NCBI RefSeq assembly: GCF_027111255.2
Contig: NZ_CP114285.2
Location: forward strand, 2,046,001 to 2,110,000
Origin: Flavobacterium flavigenum
GTDB taxonomy: Bacteria; Bacteroidota; Bacteroidia; Flavobacteriales; Flavobacteriaceae
Direction of reading: 5' to 3'
DNA length: 64,000 nucleotides
The translations under genes and the position numbers were made by a program. This document shows positions 19,935 to 28,283 of this stretch, in pieces. Under the pieces are notes generated by a model. The model was not told the origin of the DNA, did no database searches, and was given only the letters and a program-made list of their open reading frames with translations. Position 1 is the first letter of the stretch, and every line of letters starts with the position of its first letter.

Positions 19935-20703
19935 TTTTGGCACAAGCAAAGAAAGCATCGATTACAAAACATTCTTAAAATATGTAGAAGAACTCAAAAA
20001 GACAGGAATCAAAGTAAGAACCCTGCAAAGCTACATTGGAAACCTAAAAATATACTTCAGGTATTTACAGGAAGAAAATTATCGAAGCGATAATCCAATC
20101 GAAAACATCAACATCAAAGGCACAATAAGAACGGTAGTAGGTAATCTTTTGACAGCCGATGAACTGGAGGATTTGTATTATTCTTACCAAACTAAAGACA
20201 ATGATCTGGCAAGGAAAAGGAACAAAATAATTATAGGATTATTGGTCTATCAAGGGTTGCAAAGTAAAGAATTACAACATTTAAAAGAAGAGCATATAGA
20301 ACTCTACAAAGGCAAAATAACCATTCCACAAACCAAAAGAACAAACGGGCGAACACTCGAACTCAAACCGTGGCAGTTAATGGAAATGATGGAATACCTG
20401 CAACAAATCAGACCTAAAATCGTCCCCAAAGGCGAAGAGAATTTATTTACATCCAGCTACGGAAATACCAACATTAACAATGTGATTAAAAAGATAAGCG
20501 AAGAATTAAAACTAATCAACTACAATTATCAGAATGCCATCCAAATCAGAAACAGCGTGATTGTAAACTGGCTCAAAATACACAACTTACGGAAAACCCA
20601 ATATCTGGCAGGACACCGCTATATTAGTTCTACCGAGCGTTACAAACAAGACAATTTAGAAAGTCTGCACGAAATGATTAATAGTTTTCATCCGATAAAA
20701 TAA
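19834..20703 (+). CDS. Degenerate tyrosine recombinase, probable partner subunit (copy A)
   Basis: This 289-residue protein has the tyrosine recombinase fold: an N-terminal core-binding domain (~1-95) and a catalytic-type domain (~105-285). Key residues are lost: the first catalytic Arg is Gln143 (YQGLQSKEL) and the HxxR motif reads IQIR (236-239). His261 and Tyr270 (AGHRYISSTERYKQ) are kept. It therefore probably binds DNA and assembles with the complete recombinase rather than cutting alone. The start ATG lies within the upstream gene in another frame (101-bp overlap); the N-terminus (FITHLEKNGYSTKS) is typical of the family, so the overlap looks real. Confidence 0.85.
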   Translation: MKNFITHLEKNGYSTKSIPVFQRATDRLNIWMNNFGTSKESIDYKTFLKYVEELKKTGIKVRTLQSYIGNLKIYFRYLQEENYRSDNPIENINIKGTIRTVVGNLLTADELEDLYYSYQTKDNDLARKRNKIIIGLLVYQGLQSKELQHLKEEHIELYKGKITIPQTKRTNGRTLELKPWQLMEMMEYLQQIRPKIVPKGEENLFTSSYGNTNINNVIKKISEELKLINYNYQNAIQIRNSVIVNWLKIHNLRKTQYLAGHRYISSTERYKQDNLESLHEMINSFHPIK

Positions 20704-20707
20704 AATT

Positions 20708-20998
20708 ATGGAACAAAATAATTACCTTTGGAATATTAAAAACAATATGATTATGGGAGCTTTAGAATTGAGAGATAGTGTTTTAGAATATATAAACACG
20801 GCTGACGAACGTCTTTTAAAAGTTGTTAAGGCTGTTATAGAAAGTTATCAGGAAAATGATATTGTGGCTTATACTATTGATGGAAAACCATTAACCAGAA
20901 CGACCTACAAAGAAGAACTTCAAGAAGCAAAAGCAGAAATAAAAAGAGGTGAATATACATCTCAGGAAGATTTAGAAAAAGAATCAAATAACTGGTAA
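20708..20998 (+). CDS. Antitoxin of a type II toxin-antitoxin pair (copy A)
   Basis: A 96-residue, acidic, mostly helical protein. The middle part (VVKAVIESYQENDIVAYTID GKPLTR) and the C-terminal stretch (KAEIKRGEYTSQEDLEKESN) match the general form of Bacteroidota antitoxins encoded directly before RelE/ParE toxins. Its stop codon overlaps the toxin start by one base (TAATG), indicating translational coupling. It begins 5 bp after the second recombinase, so the pair travels with the element and may stabilise it. Confidence 0.75.
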   Translation: MEQNNYLWNIKNNMIMGALELRDSVLEYINTADERLLKVVKAVIESYQENDIVAYTIDGKPLTRTTYKEELQEAKAEIKRGEYTSQEDLEKESNNW

Positions 20999-21288
20999 TG
21001 GGTGAATTAAAAAAGGTTTGGACAAATACAGCCAAAGCACAGTTAAAAGCGATTTATGAAAATTACAAAGTTAAATCTCTTCAAGGCGCAAAAGCCATAA
21101 AAGATGAAATGCTACAAGTCACTAAAGAACTCCATTTTGCAGAACAATACCAACAAGATGAAATGGAACCTGAATTTAGAAGAATCATTGTAAGACACTA
21201 TAAATTACTTTACATTGAGGAAAATGGAGTTGTGTTTATTGCAAGAATTTTTGACACTAGGCAAAATCCAAACAAACAAAATGAATAA
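20998..21288 (+). CDS. RelE/ParE-family toxin (copy A)
   Basis: A 96-residue basic protein with the RelE/ParE pattern: VWTNTAKAQLKAIYENYKVK at the start, a central helical region, then EFRRIIVRHYKLLYIEENGV and VFIARIFDTRQNP at the end, which matches the ParE beta-sheet core and Arg-containing C-terminus. RelE members cleave ribosome-bound mRNA and ParE members inhibit gyrase; the sequence alone does not decide which. Coupled to the antitoxin by a one-base overlap. Confidence 0.85.
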   Translation: MGELKKVWTNTAKAQLKAIYENYKVKSLQGAKAIKDEMLQVTKELHFAEQYQQDEMEPEFRRIIVRHYKLLYIEENGVVFIARIFDTRQNPNKQNE

Positions 21289-21460
21289 AATCAAGGAGCA
21301 GAAATGTTCCTTTTTTTTATGTTCAAAAATCAAGTTCCAAAAGAAACAATCTGCAAAGAAACAGCAGAGGAATAAAGCGGTCTCCCTCTGGTCGCTTCCT
21401 TTGTTTCGTTCGGCTGTTCCAGTCAGTCGTTCCTCCTTCCGTTCCACAGTCCACTCGTCA

Positions 21461-21505
21461 GCATAGCACCTGCCAGCTCTGAAAAAGAGCAGGCAGTTAC
21501 TATGC
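21461..21505. other. Stem-loop in the non-coding tract (copy A)
   Basis: GCATAG (21461-21466) pairs with CTATGC (21500-21505), and an inner stem is formed by CCTGCC..CTCT and AGAG..GGCAGG-like arms around GAAAA. It has no T-run, so it is not a simple terminator. Copy B equivalent: 28746-28790. Confidence 0.5.
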
Positions 21506-21916
21506 TTCCTCGTCCTCATCTTCACACGGTCGCTTCCGTCGTTCGTCGGGGCTACTACATCCACAATACCGCTTCATTATGTTCCGCTACGCTCCACTTC
21601 ATTCAGCAGTATTATGTCTGTCGCCCCTTGTGTTTCGGCGGTTGCTCAAGGTCGCTCGGTTCGGGGTGCTCCACTTCGTTCTGCATTTGATTAAGGAACG
21701 CCCGAAAAGGGCTGATTTTATTGTTCCCTCTCTAGTTACTGGTTGCTTCTCTCGCTTCGTAAACTACGCTCGTTCCCGCCCCCCAGTACCTCGCTCCCGA
21801 CCGCAACACCGCCACCCGTTCAGCAAAAAACGCTCCTTGCAAGCACCGCTTTTTTTGCTTCACTTGGGGTGTTTATTGTAGCACCGCATAGTTCAATCGC
21901 CACAGGGCTATGCTCA

Positions 21917-21987
21917 TTTTTTGGAAGATTGCCAAGGGGAATTTTGGTAAAAAAGGGAGATTTAGGTTTTGGCAATCTTCCAAAAAA
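21917..21987. repeat. 19-bp perfect inverted repeat near the element's right end (copy A)
   Basis: TTTTTTGGAAGATTGCCAA (21917-21935) and its exact complement (21969-21987) are separated by 33 bases. The arrangement suits a binding site for a recombinase or replication protein, or a large hairpin. Copy B equivalent: 29202-29272. Confidence 0.75.
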
Positions 21988-22014
21988 ATCGAGCGCAGGA
22001 TTAAAGCTTTATCG

Positions 22015-22194
22015 GTAAAATTGGGTTGCCGAATTTAGAGATTTAGGCATTTTTGTCAATGATAATGAGGGAATACAGAATATTTTGTTATTTTTACAAA
22101 GGAAGATGAAAGGGATACGTTCTTAAAAAAAAATACTGAAATCATCAGAAAAAGCATACTAAAAGTAGTGCCAGCCCAGCAAAATATCGCATAA
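22015..22194 (+). pseudogene. Decayed gene fragment next to the element's right end (copy A)
   Basis: One frame reads WVAEFRDLGIFVNDNEG and then, after a shift of one base near 22068-22072, continues as NTEYFVIFTKEDERDTFL ... [13 protein letters not shown] and a TAA stop at 22192-22194. The two parts read like one protein C-terminus broken by loss of a single G. No family recognised. It ends two bases before the 15-base core junction. Copy B carries the same fragment at 29300-29479. Confidence 0.4.
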
Positions 22195-22195
22195 G

Positions 22196-22445
22196 TTATT
22201 ATCCTTTTGGTATGCAAGTGCCAGGTAGACATGGGCAAAGCGATAATTACCGTTACGGATTCCAAGGACAGGAAAAAGACGATGAGATTAAGGGTGAAGG
22301 GAATTCTTTGAATTATACTTTTAGAATGCACGACCCGAGGATTGGAAGGTTTTTATCTTTAGACCCATTAAGTCCTAAATATCCTCATAACTCACCTTAT
22401 GCTTTTAGTGAGAATAGGGTTATTGATGGTGTTGAACTGGAAGGT
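22196..22445 (+). repeat. RHS core repeat, copy 2 (orphan)
   Basis: A 250-bp segment equivalent to 14397-14646, same length. It reads [13 protein letters not shown] ... [20 protein letters not shown]. It begins directly at the right end of element A with no rhs body in front. Confidence 0.9.
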
Positions 22446-23207
22446 GGAGAATATGAACACTATTCTTTGAGGTTTAATTTTCAAGAAGGACAACCAGTGC
22501 AAACTGTGATAAATCATGATTTTACACAACGTACAGTAGATTGGATGGTTCAATCTTGGGAAGCTGGTAAAATGAAAAAAATTGCAGACTATCCTATTAT
22601 GGATAAAGCATATATATTAAATGTTAATGGTTCTAATTTTGTATTTAAAACATTTACCGAATTATCGAGAAATGTATTTACAGGTAAATGGAAAGATTTA
22701 AAAGAAGGAAATCATCCAACTTTATATGCAGCTGAGAAAAAGCTTGAAAAAATATTTCAAGCTACTGATATGGTAGGAGGGCTGATTGTTTTTGGAAAGA
22801 GCATAAAAGATTTTTCAAATATATTTAAAGCACCTAAGACTGGTGTTTCCCAAGGACTTTTATCTATAGAAGAAGGAGCCACTTTTTCTGCAAGTGAGGT
22901 GAACGCTGCAAAGTATATGCAAAGTTTAGGAAAAGATGTTGTATTAAGAGCTCCTCAAGGAACAAGAGCTGGTGGAGCAACTTCTGATTTATTAGTTAAT
23001 AACGTTAATTATGATGTATTTACACCAACATCTAATAATGTTAATAGAATTATATCTGCGATGGCAAAAAAAAATAGTCAAACTACAGGAATTGTATTAG
23101 ACCTTTCAAAAACTGAAGTTACAGCTTCTCAATTGGGTAACGCTTTACAGCGTGTACAAGGTTCGGGAGCTAAGAATATAAAAGATATTGTAATAATGCC
23201 AAAATAA
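22212..23207 (+). CDS. Orphan RHS core with CdiA-type tRNase C-terminal toxin (CT2)
   Basis: The frame starts inside the RHS core (ATG 22212 is a codon of the core, not a proven start) and has no signal peptide or rhs body, so it is a displaced cassette. Residues ~1-78 are the RHS core; a linker of ~120 residues follows. Residues ~215-331 ([71 protein letters not shown]) match the C-terminal tRNase domain family of CdiA toxins (PD-(D/E)xK-like nuclease), with the conserved E, D, YDV and K positions apparent. Expression probably requires recombination of the core with the full-length rhs gene. Family call from memory; activity untested. Confidence 0.75.
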   Translation: MQVPGRHGQSDNYRYGFQGQEKDDEIKGEGNSLNYTFRMHDPRIGRFLSLDPLSPKYPHNSPYAFSENRVIDGVELEGGEYEHYSLRFNFQEGQPVQTVINHDFTQRTVDWMVQSWEAGKMKKIADYPIMDKAYILNVNGSNFVFKTFTELSRNVFTGKWKDLKEGNHPTLYAAEKKLEKIFQATDMVGGLIVFGKSIKDFSNIFKAPKTGVSQGLLSIEEGATFSASEVNAAKYMQSLGKDVVLRAPQGTRAGGATSDLLVNNVNYDVFTPTSNNVNRIISAMAKKNSQTTGIVLDLSKTEVTASQLGNALQRVQGSGAKNIKDIVIMPK

Positions 23208-23210
23208 ATT

Positions 23211-23447
23211 ATGTCAAAAATTAAGTGTAAATGCGGGAATACGATAGGTCTTGGGGATATACCTAGTCCAAATCAATCATTGATAATCTCAGATGTTAAA
23301 TTTGATAATTTTCAAGGATTAGTTGATGTTGAAAAAATTTATGATGAAATGAAAATTGTTGTTCATTGTGAAAATTGCAGTAGATTATATATTTATTTCA
23401 ATGGATTTAATTTACCACCGACAATATACATTAAAGACTTTGACTGA
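23211..23447 (+). CDS. Candidate immunity protein for CT2 with two Cys pairs
   Basis: A 78-residue protein beginning 3 bp after the CT2 stop. It has CKCGN near residue 6 and CENCSRLY near residue 54, a pair of Cys knuckles that could hold zinc. The position after the toxin and the small acidic character fit an immunity protein. I do not recognise a named family. Whether it is expressed without the rhs promoter is unknown. Confidence 0.65.
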   Translation: MSKIKCKCGNTIGLGDIPSPNQSLIISDVKFDNFQGLVDVEKIYDEMKIVVHCENCSRLYIYFNGFNLPPTIYIKDFD

Positions 23448-23540
23448 ACCTCGCTCTGAGAAGTATTATTGTTAAATAGAATTTGTTGTGTGTAATGTGT
23501 AAATTTCTACTGATTTCGTTACCAACACTCTAAAACAAGT

Positions 23541-23575
23541 ATAAAAGCCACTTCTATTACGGAGTGGCTTTTTGG
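23541..23575. terminator. Terminator hairpin after the CT2 immunity gene
   Basis: AAAAGCCACT...AGTGGCTTTTT forms a 10-bp stem followed by a T-run. Confidence 0.7.
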
Positions 23576-23631
23576 TTGTTTATAGAGTTGCTACATGTTT
23601 AGCGGAAAAATCTTTTGAATTATCAATACTC

Positions 23632-24030
23632 CCCCAGCTCGCGCGAGCAGAAATAAGTTCAACAGCTCGCGCGATGCCTCTGGCTCGTGCCCATTCCAAT
23701 AAGCAAACAAAGCATATAAAAACAAAAAAGCAACTCGTTACTGGAGGGCACTGAAAAAGTCCTTCTTTTCAAAAACTCATTAAAAAATCGATTAAATAAG
23801 AGTTTGATTTTATTTAAACTCTTTTTTTTACTCAAATTTGATTTTCTGAGATTATAGAGGATTACAACAAGAAAAAGGAGTACAAACAATAGCGTTTGTG
23901 CTCCTTTTTGGTTTTTTCCCCAGCTGGTGCGAGCAGAAATAAGTTCAACGGCTAGCGCGATGCCTCTGGCTCGTGCCCATCCCAATAAGCAAACAAAACA
24001 TATAAAAACAAAAAAGCAACTCATAACTGG
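23632..24030. repeat. Pair of 113-bp direct repeats and hairpin in element B's left arm
   Basis: Units at 23632-23744 and 23918-24030 correspond to the copy A pair. The hairpin between them (23872-23909) carries the single variant base T at 23881. Confidence 0.75.
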
Positions 24031-24045
24031 GTTGCTTTTTTTGTT

Positions 24046-24393
24046 TTAAGAAAGTTGTTTTTGAATATCTTTTTGAAAGACAAAAGCTCTTAGCATGGCT
24101 TTAATGCTGTTAATGTCTTCTTGGCTTAAGAACTGTGTTTTATGAAAAAGCTGTAAAAGTTCATCGTCATTAATTTTAGTGCTTATAATTTGGTCGTTAG
24201 AACCATAGATAAGCGAATCTGTAGAAACTTCTAATGCATCAGCAATCTTTTTAGCTACATCAATCGTAGGCGAAGTTAAATTACGCTCGTATCTGGAAAT
24301 GTGCGTAGCGTGAACCTCAATGAGTTTTGCTAAATCTCCTTGTGAAATATTTTTATCGGAACGAATTTTTTTCAGGTTATCTCCAAATGACAT
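24046..24393 (-). CDS. XRE-family helix-turn-helix repressor (copy B)
   Basis: Identical in protein sequence to the repressor at 16761-17108, with the inner ATG start at 24393 chosen for the same reason. Two identical repressors in one cell mean that each could regulate both elements. The divergent promoter region lies at 24394-24549. Confidence 0.85.
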   Translation of the reverse strand: MSFGDNLKKIRSDKNISQGDLAKLIEVHATHISRYERNLTSPTIDVAKKIADALEVSTDSLIYGSNDQIISTKINDDELLQLFHKTQFLSQEDINSIKAMLRAFVFQKDIQKQLS

Positions 24394-24549
24394 AAGTGTG
24401 TTATTAATAGCTGTAAACAACATAAATGATTTACAAAATTAACTATTTATAGACAAAAAATATATGATGTTAAAAAATATAAACAAATTTTATATTTTTG
24501 TATAAACATAAAATATATATTTGTAGTCAAATATGATTATTTAAAACTT

Positions 24550-26133
24550 ATGAACAATCTCAACACTGCCAACCCCAACAACTACCTTTTCGAAACCAAA
24601 TACTTAAAAATTCAAGTTTTGGGAGGTATCAGGTTTAACAATCTCGAAGCATTACGAGTTACTTTAGGAATCCAAAAACTAAAAACAGAAACTGTACTAC
24701 GCCAAAATATCGATTTATACAACGACACATCAATAGAAAAGCTAACAAGAAAAGTAGCAGAACGATTAGAAATTGGCACAACGATAATACGAAGAGATTT
24801 AGATCAACTCACAAACGAACTGGAAAACTACCGATTGCAGGAAGTAGAACAACAAGGAAAAATCTACGAAAAGCAAGTAAAAGTGTTAACCGAGAACGAA
24901 ATCAAAACCGCCAAAGCCTTTTTACAAAACCAAAATTTAATACAGGAAACCCAAAACCTAATCGGCAAAGCGGGCGTAATCGGAGAAGAAGTAAACAGAC
25001 TTTTAATGTATTTAATCTTCACGAGCAGAAAAACAAACAATCCGTTACACTGCATCAGTTTAGGAAGTTCGGGAGCAGGAAAAACACATTTGCAAAGCAA
25101 AGTAGCCGAACTCATTCCGGAGGAAGACAAAATAGAAATGACCGTATTATCAGCCAATGCCTTTTATTATTTTAACCGCACCGAACTGCGAGGAAAACTC
25201 ATTTTGATAGAAGATCTGGACGGAGCAGAAAGCGTATTGTATCCGCTTCGGGAACTGCAAAGCAAAAAGCGAATCACAAAAACAGTCGTTCATAAAGACA
25301 AAAAAGGAACAACCAAAACCATTCATTTAACAGTCGAAGGTCCTGTATGCGTGAGCGGTTGCACCACGCAGGAGAGCATTTATGAAGACAACTCCAATAG
25401 GAGTTTTCTTTTATACATTGACGAAAGCGAAGTGCAGGACGAGAAAATAATGAATTACCAAAGAAAGTTATCCGCAGGTAAAACCAACCAAGAGGAAGAA
25501 TTACAAGCTAAATTACTACTTCAAAATTGTCAAAGACTACTCAAAACCATCACCGTCAAAAATCCTTTTGCCGAATATTTAAGTTTGCCACAATCGGTAT
25601 TCAAACCAAGAAGAACCAACGCCCATTATTTGCAATTTATAGAAGTGATTACTTTTTACAAACAATACCAAAAGTTCCATCACATCGACAAAGAAACTGG
25701 CGAAGAATATATAGAAACCACCGTAGAAGACATACAAGAAGCCAATGAGCTGATTAAAGAAGTGTTGCTACGCAAAAGCGATACACTCACAGGCGCAAGC
25801 AGAAATCATTTAGAAAATTTAAAAGAATATTTAAAACAAAACAATCAAACCCAGTTTACCAATAGTGAAATCCGCAGGAATTTAAGAGTAAAAGAAACCA
25901 CTTTGCGACGATACAATAACCAGTTATTAAGTGAAAATTACATCAAGAAAGTAAAAAGCAAAAACACAAAATCCTACTGCTATGAGATTACCGACATAGA
26001 AGAATATAAGAACCTGAAAACCTTGATAGATAAAGCATTGCAGGATTGTATCACACAAATACAACTCGCCAACTCGCACACAACTAACCACGCCAAAATG
26101 GCGAAGTCAATCAAAACAAAACCAGTTACTTAA
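24550..26133 (+). CDS. P-loop ATPase with C-terminal winged helix (copy B)
   Basis: Identical 527-residue protein to the one at 17265-18848: Walker A GSSGAGKT at 172-179, Walker B-like LILIEDLDG at ~217-225 and a winged helix near the C-terminus. It is preceded by the same TATATTTG promoter box (24516-24523). Role in element replication or transposition is inferred from position and from resemblance to the post-primase part of Bacteroidota element proteins. Confidence 0.75.
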   Translation: MNNLNTANPNNYLFETKYLKIQVLGGIRFNNLEALRVTLGIQKLKTETVLRQNIDLYNDTSIEKLTRKVAERLEIGTTIIRRDLDQLTNELENYRLQEVEQQGKIYEKQVKVLTENEIKTAKAFLQNQNLIQETQNLIGKAGVIGEEVNRLLMYLIFTSRKTNNPLHCISLGSSGAGKTHLQSKVAELIPEEDKIEMTVLSANAFYYFNRTELRGKLILIEDLDGAESVLYPLRELQSKKRITKTVVHKDKKGTTKTIHLTVEGPVCVSGCTTQESIYEDNSNRSFLLYIDESEVQDEKIMNYQRKLSAGKTNQEEELQAKLLLQNCQRLLKTITVKNPFAEYLSLPQSVFKPRRTNAHYLQFIEVITFYKQYQKFHHIDKETGEEYIETTVEDIQEANELIKEVLLRKSDTLTGASRNHLENLKEYLKQNNQTQFTNSEIRRNLRVKETTLRRYNNQLLSENYIKKVKSKNTKSYCYEITDIEEYKNLKTLIDKALQDCITQIQLANSHTTNHAKMAKSIKTKPVT

Positions 26134-26184
26134 CTACCTAAAATCAAAATACTCTAAAATAAAACAGGTACATAAATAAAAAAA

Positions 26185-27219
26185 ATGAAACAGCTAACAC
26201 TACACAACGAAAGCTATCAGGAAATACACAAAGATTTTAGTAATTGGCTGGATATTTTAGGCTTTGCCGATAGTACGTTGCTGAGTTTGCCCAATCATCT
26301 CAAAGAGTTTTTTCATTACCCTGAAAACGAAAGCATCAATCAAATTAATACGATTACCGTTCAAATTATAAAAGACTACTACGAGCATCTAAAAACAAGG
26401 GACAATAAAGCCCGAGACGGCGGATTAAGCAAGGCGTATCTCAACAAGCATTTGCAAGCCTTATTCAAGTTCAACGATTATCTAAAAAGCCACAATCACA
26501 AAGCACTGCCCATACACCTCAAACGGGAAGAACAAAACCAGCGGGACAGCCTGCAAATACTCACACAAGACGAAATCAAACAACTATTTAAAGCTACAGA
26601 ATTTAGCAACAGTCAGGAAAGAATCTGCAAAAGAGACACCGTAATATTAGTATTATTATACAGTTGCGGACTGCGCAGAAACGAAGTAATCAATCTGGAA
26701 ATCAAAGACATATTATTCGATAAAGAACGAATTTATGTTCGAAAAGGCAAGAATTACAAAGAGCGATTTGTCCCCATAAACCAGTACAATATCAAAATTA
26801 TTGAAGAATACATTTACGATTACCGCCCACAATTTAAAGACTACAAAGACACCGAATATTTATTAATCAACTACCGAGGGACACCATTGCAAGGACAAAG
26901 TTTGTGCAACAGATTAACCGAAATTGTCAAGGCTACTAACAATCAGGAACTAACAGCCAAAAACCTCACACCGCATATTTTACGGCATTCTATTGCCACG
27001 CATTTACTGGAACAAGGCGCAAAAATTGAAACCATCAGCCAGTTTTTAGGACACACTTCATTGGAAAGCACACAGATTTACACCCATTTATTAGAGGATA
27101 AAGCAAAAACTACAAACGATGAAAAACTTCATAACTCACTTAGAGAAAAACGGTTACTCAACCAAGAGTATCCCAGTATTCCAAAGGGCTACAGACCGCC
27201 TCAATATATGGATGAATAA
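26185..27219 (+). CDS. Tyrosine recombinase, catalytically complete (copy B)
   Basis: Identical to the 344-residue recombinase at 18900-19934. Arg164, the hairpin Lys, His264, Arg267, His290 and Tyr299 are all kept, so both copies should be active. Overlaps the partner recombinase by 101 bases. Confidence 0.9.
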   Translation: MKQLTLHNESYQEIHKDFSNWLDILGFADSTLLSLPNHLKEFFHYPENESINQINTITVQIIKDYYEHLKTRDNKARDGGLSKAYLNKHLQALFKFNDYLKSHNHKALPIHLKREEQNQRDSLQILTQDEIKQLFKATEFSNSQERICKRDTVILVLLYSCGLRRNEVINLEIKDILFDKERIYVRKGKNYKERFVPINQYNIKIIEEYIYDYRPQFKDYKDTEYLLINYRGTPLQGQSLCNRLTEIVKATNNQELTAKNLTPHILRHSIATHLLEQGAKIETISQFLGHTSLESTQIYTHLLEDKAKTTNDEKLHNSLREKRLLNQEYPSIPKGYRPPQYMDE

Positions 27220-27988
27220 TTTTGGCACAAGCAAAGAAAGCATCGATTACAAAACATTCTTAAAATATGTAGAAGAACTCAAAAAGACAGGAATCAAAGT
27301 AAGAACCCTGCAAAGCTACATTGGAAACCTAAAAATATACTTCAGGTATTTACAGGAAGAAAATTATCGAAGCGATAATCCAATCGAAAACATCAACATC
27401 AAAGGCACAATAAGAACGGTAGTAGGTAATCTTTTGACAGCCGATGAACTGGAGGATTTGTATTATTCTTACCAAACTAAAGACAATGATCTGGCAAGGA
27501 AAAGGAACAAAATAATTATAGGATTATTGGTCTATCAAGGGTTGCAAAGTAAAGAATTACAACATTTAAAAGAAGAGCATATAGAACTCTACAAAGGCAA
27601 AATAACCATTCCACAAACCAAAAGAACAAACGGGCGAACACTCGAACTCAAACCGTGGCAGTTAATGGAAATGATGGAATACCTGCAACAAATCAGACCT
27701 AAAATCGTCCCCAAAGGCGAAGAGAATTTATTTACATCCAGCTACGGAAATACCAACATTAACAATGTGATTAAAAAGATAAGCGAAGAATTAAAACTAA
27801 TCAACTACAATTATCAGAATGCCATCCAAATCAGAAACAGCGTGATTGTAAACTGGCTCAAAATACACAACTTACGGAAAACCCAATATCTGGCAGGACA
27901 CCGCTATATTAGTTCTACCGAGCGTTACAAACAAGACAATTTAGAAAGTCTGCACGAAATGATTAATAGTTTTCATCCGATAAAATAA
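27119..27988 (+). CDS. Degenerate tyrosine recombinase partner (copy B)
   Basis: Identical to the 289-residue protein at 19834-20703, including Gln143 in place of the first catalytic Arg and IQIR in place of HxxR. That both copies and the reading frame are intact argues that the degenerate protein has a function. Confidence 0.85.
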   Translation: MKNFITHLEKNGYSTKSIPVFQRATDRLNIWMNNFGTSKESIDYKTFLKYVEELKKTGIKVRTLQSYIGNLKIYFRYLQEENYRSDNPIENINIKGTIRTVVGNLLTADELEDLYYSYQTKDNDLARKRNKIIIGLLVYQGLQSKELQHLKEEHIELYKGKITIPQTKRTNGRTLELKPWQLMEMMEYLQQIRPKIVPKGEENLFTSSYGNTNINNVIKKISEELKLINYNYQNAIQIRNSVIVNWLKIHNLRKTQYLAGHRYISSTERYKQDNLESLHEMINSFHPIK

Positions 27989-27992
27989 AATT

Positions 27993-28283
27993 ATGGAACA
28001 AAATAATTACCTTTGGAATATTAAAAACAATATGATTATGGGAGCTTTAGAATTGAGAGATAGTGTTTTAGAATATATAAACACGGCTGACGAACGTCTT
28101 TTAAAAGTTGTTAAGGCTGTTATAGAAAGTTATCAGGAAAATGATATTGTGGCTTATACTATTGATGGAAAACCATTAACCAGAACGACCTACAAAGAAG
28201 AACTTCAAGAAGCAAAAGCAGAAATAAAAAGAGGTGAATATACATCTCAGGAAGATTTAGAAAAAGAATCAAATAACTGGTAA
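27993..28283 (+). CDS. Antitoxin of a type II toxin-antitoxin pair (copy B)
   Basis: Identical to the 96-residue antitoxin at 20708-20998. It begins 5 bp after the partner recombinase and its stop overlaps the toxin start (TAATG). Confidence 0.75.
   Translation: MEQNNYLWNIKNNMIMGALELRDSVLEYINTADERLLKVVKAVIESYQENDIVAYTIDGKPLTRTTYKEELQEAKAEIKRGEYTSQEDLEKESNNW

Larger units (their letters stand above)
21289..22020. other. Long non-coding, CpG-rich and pyrimidine-rich tract of element A
   Basis: About 730 bases after the toxin gene hold no convincing gene. The short open frames on both strands are low-complexity and unlike proteins. The plus strand is rich in C and T with many recurring CGCTC, CGTTC and TTCG words, so composition differs sharply from the rest of the window. 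It contains a 45-base hairpin (21461-21505) and a 19-bp inverted repeat (21917-21987). Such tracts occur near ends or transfer/replication origins of Bacteroidota mobile elements; a role as origin, recombination accessory site or structured RNA is inference. Confidence 0.6.
16347..22210 (+). mobile_element. Recombinase-bearing mobile element, copy A
   Basis: This 5,864-bp block recurs at 23632-29495, exactly 7,285 bp downstream. All protein translations are identical and I found one base difference (C at 16596, T at 23881). Contents in order: 113-bp imperfect repeats and a hairpin, XRE repressor (minus), P-loop ATPase, two tyrosine recombinases, a toxin-antitoxin pair and ~900 bp of non-coding DNA. 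The left boundary lies at a perfect palindrome GCTCGCGCGAGC (16352-16363). The right boundary of the identity includes the first 15 bases of the RHS core, so the element proper probably ends at 22195. I do not recognise a named family; the pair of recombinases only loosely recalls RIT elements. Confidence 0.8.

Noticed and set aside
18900..20703. Recombinase-in-trio (RIT) element
   Set aside because: Only two tyrosine recombinases are present, one of them degenerate, and the other genes do not match that type.
21205..21881. Several open frames of 60-120 codons on both strands in the CpG-rich tract
   Set aside because: They overlap in many frames, are low-complexity (Ser, Arg, Pro, Cys-rich) and reflect base composition rather than coding.
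22056..22331. Minus-strand frame of 91 codons across the element-RHS junction
   Set aside because: It is antisense to the conserved RHS core and to the decayed fragment; no start context or family features.
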